Below are positions 47,231 to 56,501 of a stretch of DNA of 64,000 nucleotides, piece after piece. The stretch covers positions 2,604,001 to 2,668,000 of the forward strand of contig NZ_JASE01000005.1 in assembly GCF_000622325.1 (NCBI RefSeq), in the 5' to 3' direction. The notes beneath the pieces are model-generated. The model worked only from the letters and a program-made list of their open reading frames with translations, had not been told where the DNA came from and ran no database searches. The stretch is from Sulfitobacter geojensis. GTDB taxonomy: Bacteria; Pseudomonadota; Alphaproteobacteria; Rhodobacterales; Rhodobacteraceae. How positions within the stretch are numbered: position 1 is the first letter of the stretch; the number at the start of each line of letters is the position of its first letter. Made by a program: the position numbers and the translations under genes.

Positions 47231-49051
47231 ATGTGTGGTATTGTAGGTGTCCTTGGCAGCCACGAAGTTGCCCCCATCCTTGTTGAAGCGCTAAAACGCC
47301 TCGAATATCGCGGCTATGACAGCGCCGGAATCGCGACCATCAACGAGGGCCAGCTTGCCCGCCGCCGCGCCGTTGGCAAGCTGGTGAACCTGTCCGATCT
47401 TCTGGTGCATGAACCGCTGGCGGGCAAATCCGGCATCGGGCACACCCGCTGGGCCACGCACGGCGCACCGAACGTCACCAACGCCCATCCGCATCAGGCG
47501 GGTAAGGTCGCGGTAGTGCACAATGGCATCATCGAGAACTTTCGCGAATTGCGCACCGAACTGGCGGCATCAGGGGTCGAGTTTGTCACTGAAACCGACA
47601 CGGAAACGGTCGCGCTGCTTACCCACCACTATATGACCACCGGCATGTCTGCGGTCGAGGCGGCAAAGAAAACCCTGTCCCGTCTGGAGGGTGCATTTGC
47701 GCTGGCCTTCCTGTTCGACGGGCATGACGATCTTATGATCGCGGCACGCAAAGGGTCGCCGCTTGCCATCGGGTATGGCACCGGCGAGATGTTCGTCGGC
47801 AGTGACGCAATTGCCCTGTCGCCGATGACCGACCGCATTTCCTATCTGGAAGAGGGCGATATTGCCGTCATCACCCGCAGCTCTGTCGAAATCACCGACG
47901 CCAACGGCAGCCTTGCCAACCGCGCCATCAAGCAGATCCAGATCGACGCCACCCGCATCGACAAGGCAGGCCACAAGCACTTTATGGCCAAAGAAATTGC
48001 CGAACAGCCCGGCGTGATCGGTCAGGCCCTGTCGCATTACCTGTCGGACGCGGGCGACATCCTGTTGCCGGATGCCGGCATTGATTTCACCCAGATCGAC
48101 CGCATAACCATGGTTGCCTGCGGCACGGCCTCTTACGCCTGTCTGACGGCGAAATACTGGTTTGAACAGATCGCCCGCATCCCTGTCGAAGTCGATGTCG
48201 CGTCTGAGTTCCGCTATCGCGAACCACCGATCCCGGACCGCACATTAGCTGTGTTCGTGAGCCAGTCAGGGGAAACTGCCGACACGCTGGCCGCCCTGCG
48301 CTATTGCGCGGGCCGCGCGCAAACCATCCTGTCGGTGGTGAACGTACCGGAATCTTCTATCGCACGCGAAAGCGATCTGGCCCTGCCCATCTACGCGGGG
48401 ATCGAAGTTGGTGTGGCCTCGACCAAGGCCTTTACCTGCCAACTGACCGTTCTATTCCTGCTGGCGCTGAAAGCCGCGCACCAGCGCGGCGTTTTGACCG
48501 ACGAAGCCCTGGCCGATCACGTCAGCGCCCTGCGCGGCCTGCCGTCGGTGATCAATGCCGCCCTTGAGAAGAATGACGAAATCCGTGATGCGGCGCAAAA
48601 GCTGTCACACGCGCAAGACGTGCTGTTTCTAGGCCGTGGACGAATGTTCCCGATGGCGCATGAAGCTGCCCTTAAACTAAAAGAAATCAGCTACATACAC
48701 GCCGAAGCTTATGCATCAGGCGAACTCAAACACGGCCCCATCGCGTTGATCGACGAAAACATGCCGGTGGTGGTTCTGGCCCCGCATGACACGCTGTTCG
48801 ACAAGACCGTCAGCAACATGCAGGAAGTCATGGCGCGCCAAGGCAAGGTGATCCTGATCTCGGACAGCGACGGTCTTGCCGATGCCAGCGAAGGCGTCTG
48901 GGCCACCATTGAAATGCCGCGCATTTCCGAAGCTTTGGGCCCAATCCTTTACGCCATCCCCGCCCAATTACTGGCCTATCATACGGCCGTCGCGAAAGGC
49001 ACGGATGTGGATCAGCCCCGCAACCTCGCCAAATCTGTTACGGTGGAATAG
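47231..49051 (+). CDS. glmS: Glutamine--fructose-6-phosphate aminotransferase (isomerizing)
   Basis: A 606-residue enzyme that forms glucosamine-6-phosphate. MCGIVGVLGSHEV places the N-terminal nucleophile Cys right after Met. EVGVASTKAFTCQLTVLFLL and the two SIS sugar-binding domains follow. Together with GlmU it supplies UDP-GlcNAc. Its stop overlaps the GTG start of the next gene by one base. Confidence 0.98.
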   Translation: MCGIVGVLGSHEVAPILVEALKRLEYRGYDSAGIATINEGQLARRRAVGKLVNLSDLLVHEPLAGKSGIGHTRWATHGAPNVTNAHPHQAGKVAVVHNGIIENFRELRTELAASGVEFVTETDTETVALLTHHYMTTGMSAVEAAKKTLSRLEGAFALAFLFDGHDDLMIAARKGSPLAIGYGTGEMFVGSDAIALSPMTDRISYLEEGDIAVITRSSVEITDANGSLANRAIKQIQIDATRIDKAGHKHFMAKEIAEQPGVIGQALSHYLSDAGDILLPDAGIDFTQIDRITMVACGTASYACLTAKYWFEQIARIPVEVDVASEFRYREPPIPDRTLAVFVSQSGETADTLAALRYCAGRAQTILSVVNVPESSIARESDLALPIYAGIEVGVASTKAFTCQLTVLFLLALKAAHQRGVLTDEALADHVSALRGLPSVINAALEKNDEIRDAAQKLSHAQDVLFLGRGRMFPMAHEAALKLKEISYIHAEAYASGELKHGPIALIDENMPVVVLAPHDTLFDKTVSNMQEVMARQGKVILISDSDGLADASEGVWATIEMPRISEALGPILYAIPAQLLAYHTAVAKGTDVDQPRNLAKSVTVE

Positions 49052-49605
49052 TGGCCAAACAATTCGACCGGATCACTGACGATCACCGCCAGTTTATTCA
49101 GGCCCAACACATTTTCTTTTGTGGCACAGCGGCGGATGCCGGGCGGGTCAATGTCTCGCCCAAGGGCATGGACAGCCTGCGCGTCATGGGGCCAAACCGG
49201 ATCATCTGGCGCAACTGGACAGGGTCGGGCAACGAAACCGCTGCCCATCTGGCGCTGCACAACCGCATGACATTGATGTGGTGCGGTTTCGAAAAACGCC
49301 CGATGATCATGCGCGCCTATGGCACCGCGCGTACCCTGCACCCGCGCGATGCGGAGTTTGCCACGTTGAACGGCGCATTCCCCGCGACCGAAGGCGCGCG
49401 CCAGATCTATGATATGACGGTCGAGATGATGCAAACCTCTTGCGGCTATGCCGTGCCTTTCTTTGATCACCAAGGGCCGCGTGATGTGTTGAAGGATTGG
49501 ACCGAAGACAAAGGTCCCGACGGCATCGCGACCTACTGGAAAGAACGTAACCAAACCACCATCGACGGTTTGCCTACGCATATATTGGACACTGACGATG
49601 CATGA
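49051..49605 (+). CDS. Pyridoxamine 5'-phosphate oxidase-fold protein downstream of glmS
   Basis: A 184-residue protein with the split-barrel fold. FFCGTAADAGRVNVSPKGMD, RIIWRNWTGSGNETAAHLAL and MTLMWCGFEKRPMIMRAYGT are the FMN-binding and dimer strands. It starts with GTG, sharing a base with the glmS stop, and overlaps the next gene by 8 bases. The PNPOx catalytic set for pyridoxamine is not evident, so it is better called a flavin-binding oxidoreductase of unknown substrate. Confidence 0.8.
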   Translation: MAKQFDRITDDHRQFIQAQHIFFCGTAADAGRVNVSPKGMDSLRVMGPNRIIWRNWTGSGNETAAHLALHNRMTLMWCGFEKRPMIMRAYGTARTLHPRDAEFATLNGAFPATEGARQIYDMTVEMMQTSCGYAVPFFDHQGPRDVLKDWTEDKGPDGIATYWKERNQTTIDGLPTHILDTDDA

Positions 49606-50284
49606 ACCCTATCTTGAACAGCTGACCGCCCTCACCGACCCTGCCCGCGCCCTTGAAATGCGCAAATATCACAAGGTTGATCGTACCTATCTGGGCCTCG
49701 CCAATCCACAGATCGACGCCCTGACCAAAGAGTGGCGCAGCGAGTTGGAAACACCGGACCGCGTCACCCTTGCCGACGCCCTGTGGCAAACCGACATTTA
49801 CGAGGCACGGGTCGCCGCCGCCAAACTGCTGACCCAAGCCCGCATTCGCCCCGAGGATACGCCCGCTTGGGAATTAATCGCGTCATGGACGCCGGATTTT
49901 GACAGCTGGGCCATTGCCGATCACGCCTGCATGGCAGGTCAAAAACGGCTGGTTGCCGATCCTTCGCGGCTCGACACGGTCGAAACATGGATCGCTTCGG
50001 ATCATATGTGGACGCGGCGCGCGGCTTTTGTCAGCACCCTGCCCTGGACCAAACAGAACCACCCCAAACCCGCCGAGCTTGAGGCGCGTGATCGCATTCT
50101 TGGCTGGGCCGCAAGCCTGAGCACCGATCACCAGTGGTTCATTCAGAAAGCCATTGGCTGGTGGCTGCGCGAATTGTCCAAACATGACGCGGCCCGCACG
50201 ACAGGGTTCATCGACGCCCATGGCGACAAAATGAAACCCTTTGCGGTAAAAGAAGCCCTGCGGTTTTTGAAAAAGGCTGGCTGA
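49598..50284 (+). CDS. AlkD-like DNA alkylation repair protein
   Basis: A 228-residue HEAT-repeat protein. RKYHKVDRTYLGLANPQIDA, SWAIADHACMAGQKRL, DHMWTRRAAFVSTLPWTK and FIQKAIGWWLRELSKHDAAR fit the DNA_alkylation family (AlkD branch), which excises N3/N7-alkylpurines without base flipping. The AlkC-type gene at 159 is a distant paralog in another operon. It overlaps the PPOX-fold gene by 8 bases and ends 8 bases before a convergent lipoprotein gene. Confidence 0.85.
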   Translation: MHEPYLEQLTALTDPARALEMRKYHKVDRTYLGLANPQIDALTKEWRSELETPDRVTLADALWQTDIYEARVAAAKLLTQARIRPEDTPAWELIASWTPDFDSWAIADHACMAGQKRLVADPSRLDTVETWIASDHMWTRRAAFVSTLPWTKQNHPKPAELEARDRILGWAASLSTDHQWFIQKAIGWWLRELSKHDAARTTGFIDAHGDKMKPFAVKEALRFLKKAG

Positions 50285-50292
50285 TCAGGGCG

Positions 50293-50805
50293 TTACCCTT
50301 CCAAGGCCACCTCGACTTCGGTCAAATCCGTCAATGAGGCACCGATCAACCGCAAGGCGGGCAGCGACATCCGGCTGCCAGCGGTCGCGGGGCCGTCGAG
50401 CGGCAGCAAGGTCACCAGCGACGATTTGCCATTGGCAAGGTTGGTGACCCGCCCTTGGGATTCGGTTTTGACCAAGGGTGTCTTTACCCACAATCCGGGC
50501 TCTGTTGGACTGCCCAAGGACACAACCGTTTTGCCCAAATTCTTGCTGGGGCTCTGCGCGGGAGCCACGGCTGCGGCGCGTTGTTCGGGCGTAGTGGTAT
50601 CCAGTGCTTCGGCTGTGCGCGCTGCTGTTGGCGGCGGTGGCGCAGCAGTCGCAGGGGCAAGTGCTGCCGTTTCCACTTCGGCGGCGGGCGGCAGAGCTGC
50701 GTCAGCCTCTACCACAGGTGCAGGATCCTTGCGCAGGAAACCCCCGACTGTCGAACAGCCCGATAAAAGCGCCACAAGAACGACGGATACCACAATTTTC
50801 TTCAT
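50293..50805 (-). CDS. Proline/alanine-rich lipoprotein
   Basis: A 170-residue protein with a type II signal (MKKIVVSVVLVALLSGC, lipobox Cys17), followed by about 60 residues rich in Ala/Pro/Thr and then a compact domain (GKTVVSLGSPTEPGLWVKTP, RLIGASLTDLTEVEVALEG). Roseobacter proteins of this kind are often misnamed D-galactarate dehydratase in databases; nothing here supports that name. It could act as a cell-envelope lipoprotein, but no family function is known. Confidence 0.75.
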   Translation of the reverse strand: MKKIVVSVVLVALLSGCSTVGGFLRKDPAPVVEADAALPPAAEVETAALAPATAAPPPPTAARTAEALDTTTPEQRAAAVAPAQSPSKNLGKTVVSLGSPTEPGLWVKTPLVKTESQGRVTNLANGKSSLVTLLPLDGPATAGSRMSLPALRLIGASLTDLTEVEVALEG

Positions 50806-50853
50806 ATCCAGCCTGATCTCCCATGCCGCTTTTGTCTGTTTGAACCGCGACCT

Positions 50854-50982
50854 TCAGGTCGGCAGTGCGATGCTTAACGGTATAATCTCTTGTTCAGGTT
50901 CTTCAACGGGGGCTTCAGCTTCCGGCGGTGTACAGCCGGCCAGCAACGCCGCCAGCGTGGTGATCATCATCAAGTGTTTCAT
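50854..50982 (-). CDS. 42-residue small lipoprotein
   Basis: The ATG at 50982 opens 42 codons ending in TGA at 50854. The product begins MKHLMMITTLAALLAGC, a complete lipoprotein signal with lipobox Cys17, and continues with a short acidic, Pro-rich tail (EAEAPVEEPEQ). AGGGA sits 7 bases before the ATG. Ribosome site, signal and length together make chance unlikely. It lies upstream of the 170-residue lipoprotein on the same strand and may be co-transcribed with it. Confidence 0.75.
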   Translation of the reverse strand: MKHLMMITTLAALLAGCTPPEAEAPVEEPEQEIIPLSIALPT

Positions 50983-51091
50983 TTTCTAATCCCTAGTTTT
51001 GCAATTCCTCGACCCTAGCTTTCCTGTTCTGTCACTTCAATCATCCAAATGCCGCTTGCCCAGCCGCCGGTGGATCACTACCTATTACCCC

Positions 51092-52099
51092 ATGAACGCC
51101 CCTTTGATTGATCCCTTCGCCCGCGCCATCACCTATTTGCGCGTTTCGGTCACCGACCGTTGTGATTTCCGCTGTGTCTATTGCATGTCCGAGAACATGA
51201 CTTTCCTGCCGAAAAAGGAATTGCTGACACTGGAAGAACTGGACGCCATGTGCACCACGTTTGTTGGTCTGGGTGTCGAGAAATTGCGCATCACCGGTGG
51301 CGAACCTTTGGTGCGCAAGGGGATCATGACGTTTTTCAATTCCATGACCCGCCATCTGGAAAGCGGCGCGTTGAAAGAGCTGACGCTGACCACCAACGGC
51401 AGCCAGCTTGAGCGGTTCGCCGACGATCTTTACGCCGCCGGCGTGCGCCGCGTGAACATCTCGCTTGATACCATCGACGAAGGCAAGTTTGCCGAGATCA
51501 CCCGCTGGGGCCGCCTGCCCCAAGTATTGCGCGGTGTTGATGCCGCATTGAAGGCCGGTTTGAAGGTCAAAATCAATGCGGTCGCCCTGAAAGATTTCAA
51601 CGAAAGCGAACTGCCCGAAATTACGAAATGGTGCGCCGATCTGGGCATGGATCTGACCTGGATCGAAGTCATGCCAATGGGCGATCTGGGCAACGAGGAC
51701 CGGCTGGGCCAATATTGGTCGCTGGACGATGTGCGCGCCCGCTATGCCGACCATTACACCGTCACCGATCTGGCCGAACGCACCGGCGGACCTGCCCGCT
51801 ATGTGCGCCTTGAGGAAACCGGTCAGAAAATCGGCTTTATCACACCGCTGTCCCATAATTTCTGCGAAAGCTGCAATCGCGTGCGCCTGACCTGCACGGG
51901 CGAATTGTACATGTGTCTGGGTCAGGAAGACATGGCCGACCTGCGTGCGCCCCTGCGCGCCAGCCCCGACGATACCCGCGTGCTGGAAATGGCCATTCGC
52001 GACGCCATCAGTCACAAACCCAAAGGCCATGATTTCGATTATTCCCGCCAGCGTCTGGACGGCCAGATGCCGCGCCACATGAGCCACACCGGCGGCTGA
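51092..52099 (+). CDS. moaA: GTP 3',8-cyclase (molybdenum cofactor biosynthesis)
   Basis: The 335-residue radical-SAM enzyme makes 3',8-cyclo-GTP, the first molybdopterin precursor. I started at the ATG at 51092 ([20 protein letters not shown]); the frame is open to 50999. [15 protein letters not shown] gives Cys24/28/31 for the SAM cluster. [20 protein letters not shown] carries the second cluster. It is unlinked here to other moa genes and lies 8 bases before waaA. Confidence 0.96.
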   Translation: MNAPLIDPFARAITYLRVSVTDRCDFRCVYCMSENMTFLPKKELLTLEELDAMCTTFVGLGVEKLRITGGEPLVRKGIMTFFNSMTRHLESGALKELTLTTNGSQLERFADDLYAAGVRRVNISLDTIDEGKFAEITRWGRLPQVLRGVDAALKAGLKVKINAVALKDFNESELPEITKWCADLGMDLTWIEVMPMGDLGNEDRLGQYWSLDDVRARYADHYTVTDLAERTGGPARYVRLEETGQKIGFITPLSHNFCESCNRVRLTCTGELYMCLGQEDMADLRAPLRASPDDTRVLEMAIRDAISHKPKGHDFDYSRQRLDGQMPRHMSHTGG

Positions 52100-52107
52100 C
52101 CCCCACC

Positions 52108-53391
52108 ATGTCCGCGCCCTTCCTTTATCGCGCATGGGTCGCGGCCAGCATGGTGTTGGTGCCTTTCGCAACCTTTGTTGAGTCCAAAAAGCTGCGCCGT
52201 GCTGGCGTCAGCGTTGTGCGGGCGCATGAGAAAATCGGCCACGCCACCGAACCGCGCGAAGACGGCGTGCCGCTGGTATGGTTTCATGCAGCATCGGTTG
52301 GGGAAAGCCTGTCTGTGCTGGCGCTGATCGCGCGTATGGGCGTGCACCTGCCGCAAGCGCAGTTTCTGATCACGTCCGGCACTGCGACCTCTGCCAAGCT
52401 GTTGGCAAGCCGCCTGCCGCCGCGCTGCGTGCATCAGTTCGCCCCGTTTGACGCCCCCGGCCCCCTGCGCCGTTTCCTGAAACACTGGCACCCCGATGCA
52501 GCCGTGTTTGTCGAAAGCGAGATCTGGCCGCAAATGTTGCGCCGGACCCATGCCACAGGGGCCAAGCTGGCCATGGTCAACGCCCGCCTGTCGGAACGAT
52601 CCATGGAAAGCTGGCGCAAACGTCCGAAACTTGCGGCCTATCTGCTGGACGTGTTTTCACTGATCCTGACGCAGAACGACAAGATGGCTCAAGGCATGGT
52701 CAACATGCATGCCCCCGCAGAACGGGTGGCGCGTGGCATCAATCTGAAATCCATGGCAGGCCCCCTGCCGGTTGACGAAGATGCATTGTTCGAGGCCCGC
52801 GCTGCAATCGGTCACCGCCCCGTCTGGGTCGCATCCTCCACCCATGAGGGCGAAGAACAGGCTGTGCTGGCCGCGCATAAAACCTTGCTGGAAACGCACC
52901 CCGACCTGTGTCTGATCCTCGCGCCGCGCCATCCCGAACGAGGCAATGATGTGATGAACCTGATCGCGGGCGCAGGGCTTAGCCTGACGCGGCGCACCCG
53001 TGGTGACATGCCGGGCGGACAGGTGTTTCTGGCGGATACCATGGGCGAACTGGGGTTGTGGTATGATCTGGCAGACATCGTTTTCCTGGGCGGTTCGCTG
53101 AAACCCATTGGCGGGCATAATCCGTTTGAAGTGGCGCAATCAGGGGCTTGCGTGCTGTCGGGCCCCCATGTTGCAGCCTTTGCAGAAACCTACGCCGAGA
53201 TGGAAACGCTTGGCGCGGCCCGCTTTGTGGCGGATGGTGCGGATCTGGCGGCAAAGGTGGATCACCTGCTGCGCGATGATGCGGCGCGCGCCAAGTCCTG
53301 CACCGCCGCACGCGATTTCATCGACGGGCAAACCGACCTGCTGGACGGCATCGCCACCCGCCTGATCACCGCGCTGGAGCTGACCTCATGA
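52108..53391 (+). CDS. waaA: 3-deoxy-D-manno-octulosonic acid transferase
   Basis: The 427-residue GT30 enzyme adds KDO to lipid A at the inner membrane. An N-terminal hydrophobic segment, VWFHAASVGESLSVLALIAR, FVESEIWPQMLRRTHATGAK, NARLSERSMESWRKRPKLAA and LGGSLKPIGGHNPFEVAQSG are classic motifs of the family. The stop overlaps the next glycosyltransferase gene by 4 bases. Confidence 0.96.
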   Translation: MSAPFLYRAWVAASMVLVPFATFVESKKLRRAGVSVVRAHEKIGHATEPREDGVPLVWFHAASVGESLSVLALIARMGVHLPQAQFLITSGTATSAKLLASRLPPRCVHQFAPFDAPGPLRRFLKHWHPDAAVFVESEIWPQMLRRTHATGAKLAMVNARLSERSMESWRKRPKLAAYLLDVFSLILTQNDKMAQGMVNMHAPAERVARGINLKSMAGPLPVDEDALFEARAAIGHRPVWVASSTHEGEEQAVLAAHKTLLETHPDLCLILAPRHPERGNDVMNLIAGAGLSLTRRTRGDMPGGQVFLADTMGELGLWYDLADIVFLGGSLKPIGGHNPFEVAQSGACVLSGPHVAAFAETYAEMETLGAARFVADGADLAAKVDHLLRDDAARAKSCTAARDFIDGQTDLLDGIATRLITALELTS

Positions 53392-54446
53392 GCCACGTCG
53401 ACATTGCAAAAGTCCAAGTGATCGCCCCGAATTTCAAGAAACGCCTCTCCGGTGTGACATCCACAGTTGTGCGCCTTGTGCCCGTCCAGTCGCGTGACAT
53501 CACCATTGCTGCAACCGGCCCCGTGATCCCCGCCCATGTGCCGCAAATCCCGCTGGCGTCGCTGATCACTATGCCGCGTTCTGGCCCCGATGGTCCGCGC
53601 GTCTGGCATGCGCGGCGCAACGTCGAGATGATCGGCGGGCTGGCGTTGAAATACCTGCTGGGCAAACGGCTGAAGCTGGTCTTTACCTCGGCGTCGCAAC
53701 GCAAACAAAGCGGACTGACCCGTTGGCTGATCCGGCGGATGGACGCGGTGGTGGCGACCTCCGAACGGGGGGCGGCCTATCTTGAGAACCCCGCGCAGGT
53801 CATCATGCACGGGATTGATCTGGACGGTTTTGCACCTGCGCAGGACAAGGCCGCCTTGCGTGAAAAACTCGGGTTGCCTGTAAACGCGCAGCTCGTCGGG
53901 TGTTACGGACGTATTCGCGCGTCGAAAGGCACGGATGTTTTTTGCACTGCCATGGCGGACGTCATCACACGCAACCCGCAAGCTCATGCCCTGATCATGG
54001 GGCGCGCCGTGCCAAAGGACCGCGCATTCTTACAGGAGATTAAAGACGGCATTGAAAAACAGGGCCTTGTTGGCAATTTCCATTTCCTGCCCGAAGTCCC
54101 GGTCGAGGAAATGGCCGATTGGTACCGCATCCTTGATCTCTATGTCGCGCCACAACGCTGGGAGGGGTTCGGCCTGACCCCGATTGAGGCCATGGCCTGC
54201 GGCGTGCCGGTTGTCGCCACCCGTGTCGGCGCATTTGAACAGATTATTGTGCAGGGCACCGGTACCTTGGTCGCGCCCGAAGACCCCGCGGCTTTATCAA
54301 CCGCGATCCACGACGCCTTTGCACCGCCGTTTCCGATAGATGACTGGGGACAGAATGTGCGCCCGCATGTGGCGCAGCACTTTTCCATCGAACGCGAGGC
54401 GGCGCAGCTCATCGCGCTCTATCGTCGCCTGCTGTCTGACGGTTAG
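53388..54446 (+). CDS. GT4 glycosyltransferase, probable LPS core transferase (LpcC-like)
   Basis: A 352-residue GT-B enzyme: VIMHGIDLDGFAP, IRASKGTDVFCTAMADVI and EGFGLTPIEAMACGVPVVAT (nucleotide-sugar-binding EX7E region) mark family GT4. Position right after waaA and similarity to LpcC of rhizobia suggest that it adds the first core sugar (mannose in rhizobia) to KDO-lipid A. The sugar specificity is inferred. Stop is followed by a hairpin shared with the convergent M20 gene. Confidence 0.85.
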   Translation: MSHVDIAKVQVIAPNFKKRLSGVTSTVVRLVPVQSRDITIAATGPVIPAHVPQIPLASLITMPRSGPDGPRVWHARRNVEMIGGLALKYLLGKRLKLVFTSASQRKQSGLTRWLIRRMDAVVATSERGAAYLENPAQVIMHGIDLDGFAPAQDKAALREKLGLPVNAQLVGCYGRIRASKGTDVFCTAMADVITRNPQAHALIMGRAVPKDRAFLQEIKDGIEKQGLVGNFHFLPEVPVEEMADWYRILDLYVAPQRWEGFGLTPIEAMACGVPVVATRVGAFEQIIVQGTGTLVAPEDPAALSTAIHDAFAPPFPIDDWGQNVRPHVAQHFSIEREAAQLIALYRRLLSDG

Positions 54447-54492
54447 ACCGGCGACGCATCCCCCTCAGCAAAACCGACCTAAACCTGCGCGC

Positions 54493-54523
54493 GTTTCGGG
54501 GTGGAGGGTCCCCCACCCCGAAC
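54493..54523. terminator. Hairpin between convergent GT4 and M20 genes
   Basis: TTCGGGGTGG (54495-54504) pairs perfectly with CCACCCCGAA (54513-54522). The spacer also contains GGG/CCC, extending the inner stem. No long U-run on either strand. Confidence 0.6.
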
Positions 54524-54530
54524 TTCTAGA

Positions 54531-55694
54531 TTACGCCGCTGGCATGCGCTGTTCGACAATGCCTGCCCACCAGCTGCACCCTGCGGGGATCGCTTCGTCG
54601 TTGAAATTATACATCGGGTGATGCACCGCCGCGCCGTCCCCGTTGCCCATCAGGATATATGCACCGGGACGCGCTTCGAGCATGAAGGCAAAATCTTCGC
54701 CGCCCATGACCAAGGGAGCCTCGCCGCACTCACCCGCGACCTGCCGTGCCACATCCGCGGCGAACTCGGTCTGCTCGGGATGGTTCACCATCACCGGATA
54801 GTTGCGCACGTATTTCACCCGCGCCACGGCCCCGAAACTGGCCGCGACACCTTCGCAGATTTCGACAACCCGCTTTTCGGCCAGATCGCGCAATTCATTC
54901 GAAAGCGTGCGCACCGTGCCCAGCAGGTTCACACGCTGCGGGATCACGTTGAAGGCTTTTGACGAAGATTCGATTGATGTGATCGACACCACGATATTGC
55001 CGATCGGATCGGCATTGCGGCTGACGATGGTTTGCAGCGCGGTGATGATATGCGCGGTGACCACGGTGGTATCAATGGTTTCGTTCGGCTTGGCCGCATG
55101 CCCGCCAAGACCTTCGACTTCGATCTCTAACAGGTCGGTCGCGGCAAAAAACGGACCTGTGCGGATGCCGAAGGAACCGGTCGGCATACCGGGCCAGTTG
55201 TGCATGCCATAGACTTCCTGAATGCCCCAACGCTCCATCATCCCGTCGTCGCACATTTCCTTACCACCGCCGCCGCCTTCTTCGGCGGGCTGGAAAATCA
55301 CCACGCAGGTGCCATCGAAATTACGGGTTTCGGCCAGATACTGCGCTGCGCCCAGCAACATTGCTGTGTGCCCGTCATGCCCGCAAGCATGCATCGCATT
55401 TGGCGTCTTGGAGGCATATTCAACGCCGGTTTGTTCATGGATCGGCAGCGCATCCATATCCGCGCGCAACCCGATGACCTTGCCCGAGGTCTGTGTTTTG
55501 CCCTTGATCACGCCGACAACACCGGTGCGCCCGATGCCTTCGACCACTTCGTCACACCCGAAACTGCGCAGTTTTTCGGCCACTGTGGCAGAGGTGCGGT
55601 GGGTTTCGAACAGGATTTCAGGGTGTTCGTGCAGATCACGGCGCCATGCAGTGATGTTGTCATGAAGTTCGGCAAAACGGTTTTTGACCGGCAT
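54531..55694 (-). CDS. M20-family amidohydrolase (paralog 1)
   Basis: A 387-residue zinc hydrolase of the hippurate/N-acyl-amino acid amidohydrolase group. LRADMDALPIHEQTGVEYAS, AMHACGHDGHTAMLLGAAQY, VVIFQPAEEGGGGGKEM and VMGGEDFAFMLEARPGAYIL hold the metal and catalytic residues (Asp, His, Glu, Glu). The substrate is probably an N-acylated amino acid or small conjugate. It is clearly paralogous to the gene at 57118, sharing most motifs; the CMD and TetR genes sit between the copies. Confidence 0.92.
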   Translation of the reverse strand: MPVKNRFAELHDNITAWRRDLHEHPEILFETHRTSATVAEKLRSFGCDEVVEGIGRTGVVGVIKGKTQTSGKVIGLRADMDALPIHEQTGVEYASKTPNAMHACGHDGHTAMLLGAAQYLAETRNFDGTCVVIFQPAEEGGGGGKEMCDDGMMERWGIQEVYGMHNWPGMPTGSFGIRTGPFFAATDLLEIEVEGLGGHAAKPNETIDTTVVTAHIITALQTIVSRNADPIGNIVVSITSIESSSKAFNVIPQRVNLLGTVRTLSNELRDLAEKRVVEICEGVAASFGAVARVKYVRNYPVMVNHPEQTEFAADVARQVAGECGEAPLVMGGEDFAFMLEARPGAYILMGNGDGAAVHHPMYNFNDEAIPAGCSWWAGIVEQRMPAA

Positions 55695-55753
55695 CGGGTT
55701 TCCTTCCGAAAAAATACGATATGACAGGGTTCTATGCCTTTCCCCCGCAAGAC

Positions 55754-55780
55754 AAAAGGGGCAGCGGTTGTGCCCCTTTT
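55754..55780. terminator. Terminator downstream of the AhpD-like gene
   Basis: AAAAGGGGCA (55754-55763) and TGCCCCTTTT (55771-55780) form a 10-bp stem with a 7-base loop, with a T-run on one side and A-run on the other. It lies between the minus-strand AhpD-like gene and the M20 gene downstream of it. Confidence 0.75.
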
Positions 55781-55860
55781 TCTTTCGTTCAGATCATCCG
55801 GTCCACCGACAGGACGGGCAACACCGACGCCGTGCAAACGCGCGCCGTCGGCGGTTGTCC

Positions 55861-56430
55861 TTAGACCTCCAGCGGCTTTTCGCTGCGTGTCCACGCCAGT
55901 GGCTGGAACACTTCGTCGACAGGTGTTTGCGCGACGTGGTTGGTGTAGTTCGACATGGTTTTCTGCGCCATACCAAGGATCACGTCCAGAACCGCACGGT
56001 GACCGTAACCGGCGTCAAAGAAGGCCTTCATTTGCGCATCTGTCACATTGCCGCGCTGGCGCACCATCTGCACGGTAAAGCTGCGCAAGGCTTCCAGTTT
56101 GTCCGAGCCCAAAGGCGTTTCGTTGCGCAGCGCGTCGGAAAGATCATCGGAGACTTTCATCATCTTGGCGATCCCTGTGTGCGCCGGCACGCAGTAGTGG
56201 CATTCGTTTTCGACATTGATTGCCTGCCAAACAACGGTCAGCTCGTCCGCGTCGAAATCTGTCTCGGTGAACAGCTTGTGCAGCACCTGATAGCCCTCAT
56301 AAGCCTGCGGGCTTTCGGCCAGAACCTTGTGCAGGCCGGGCAGACGGCCGAACGCCTTTTGCGATGCTTCCAGCAGCGGCTTTGACGCTTCGGGGGCAGT
56401 ATCGAGATCGTGTGAAGGGAAATCAGTCAT
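55861..56430 (-). CDS. AhpD-like carboxymuconolactone decarboxylase family protein
   Basis: I set the start at the ATG at 56430 (MTDFPSHDLDTAPEASKPLL), giving 189 residues. It keeps the AhpD redox centre ENECHYCVPAHTGIAK (Glu, two Cys and His), unlike the two CMD proteins of the nuo operon. It thus may be an alkylhydroperoxidase-type disulfide enzyme. It is transcribed divergently from a TetR regulator, with two operator copies in the shared promoter, so it is likely induced by the ligand of that regulator. Confidence 0.85.
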   Translation of the reverse strand: MTDFPSHDLDTAPEASKPLLEASQKAFGRLPGLHKVLAESPQAYEGYQVLHKLFTETDFDADELTVVWQAINVENECHYCVPAHTGIAKMMKVSDDLSDALRNETPLGSDKLEALRSFTVQMVRQRGNVTDAQMKAFFDAGYGHRAVLDVILGMAQKTMSNYTNHVAQTPVDEVFQPLAWTRSEKPLEV

Positions 56431-56472
56431 GGCAAGTTCCTTTAGATTTGTATTGCTAAAACGCATTTAGGC

Positions 56473-56501
56473 TTTCTTGAGCGGTCACTCAAGTATATAA
56501 T
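56473..56501 (+). promoter_or_regulatory. Divergent promoter of the TetR / AhpD-like pair
   Basis: A perfect -10 box TATAAT at 56496-56501 has a TTTCTT -35-like element 17 bases upstream (56473-56478), reading towards the TetR gene. On the minus strand TATACT with TTCTTG at 16 bases can serve the AhpD-like gene. The -10 box lies exactly between the two operators. Confidence 0.6.
56476..56493. promoter_or_regulatory. TetR operator copy 1
   Basis: CTTGAGCGGTCACTCAAG: perfect 6-base arms CTTGAG and CTCAAG around a 6-base centre. It matches copy 2 in inverted orientation, giving the shared form CTTGANCGRTYACTCAA. Confidence 0.75.
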
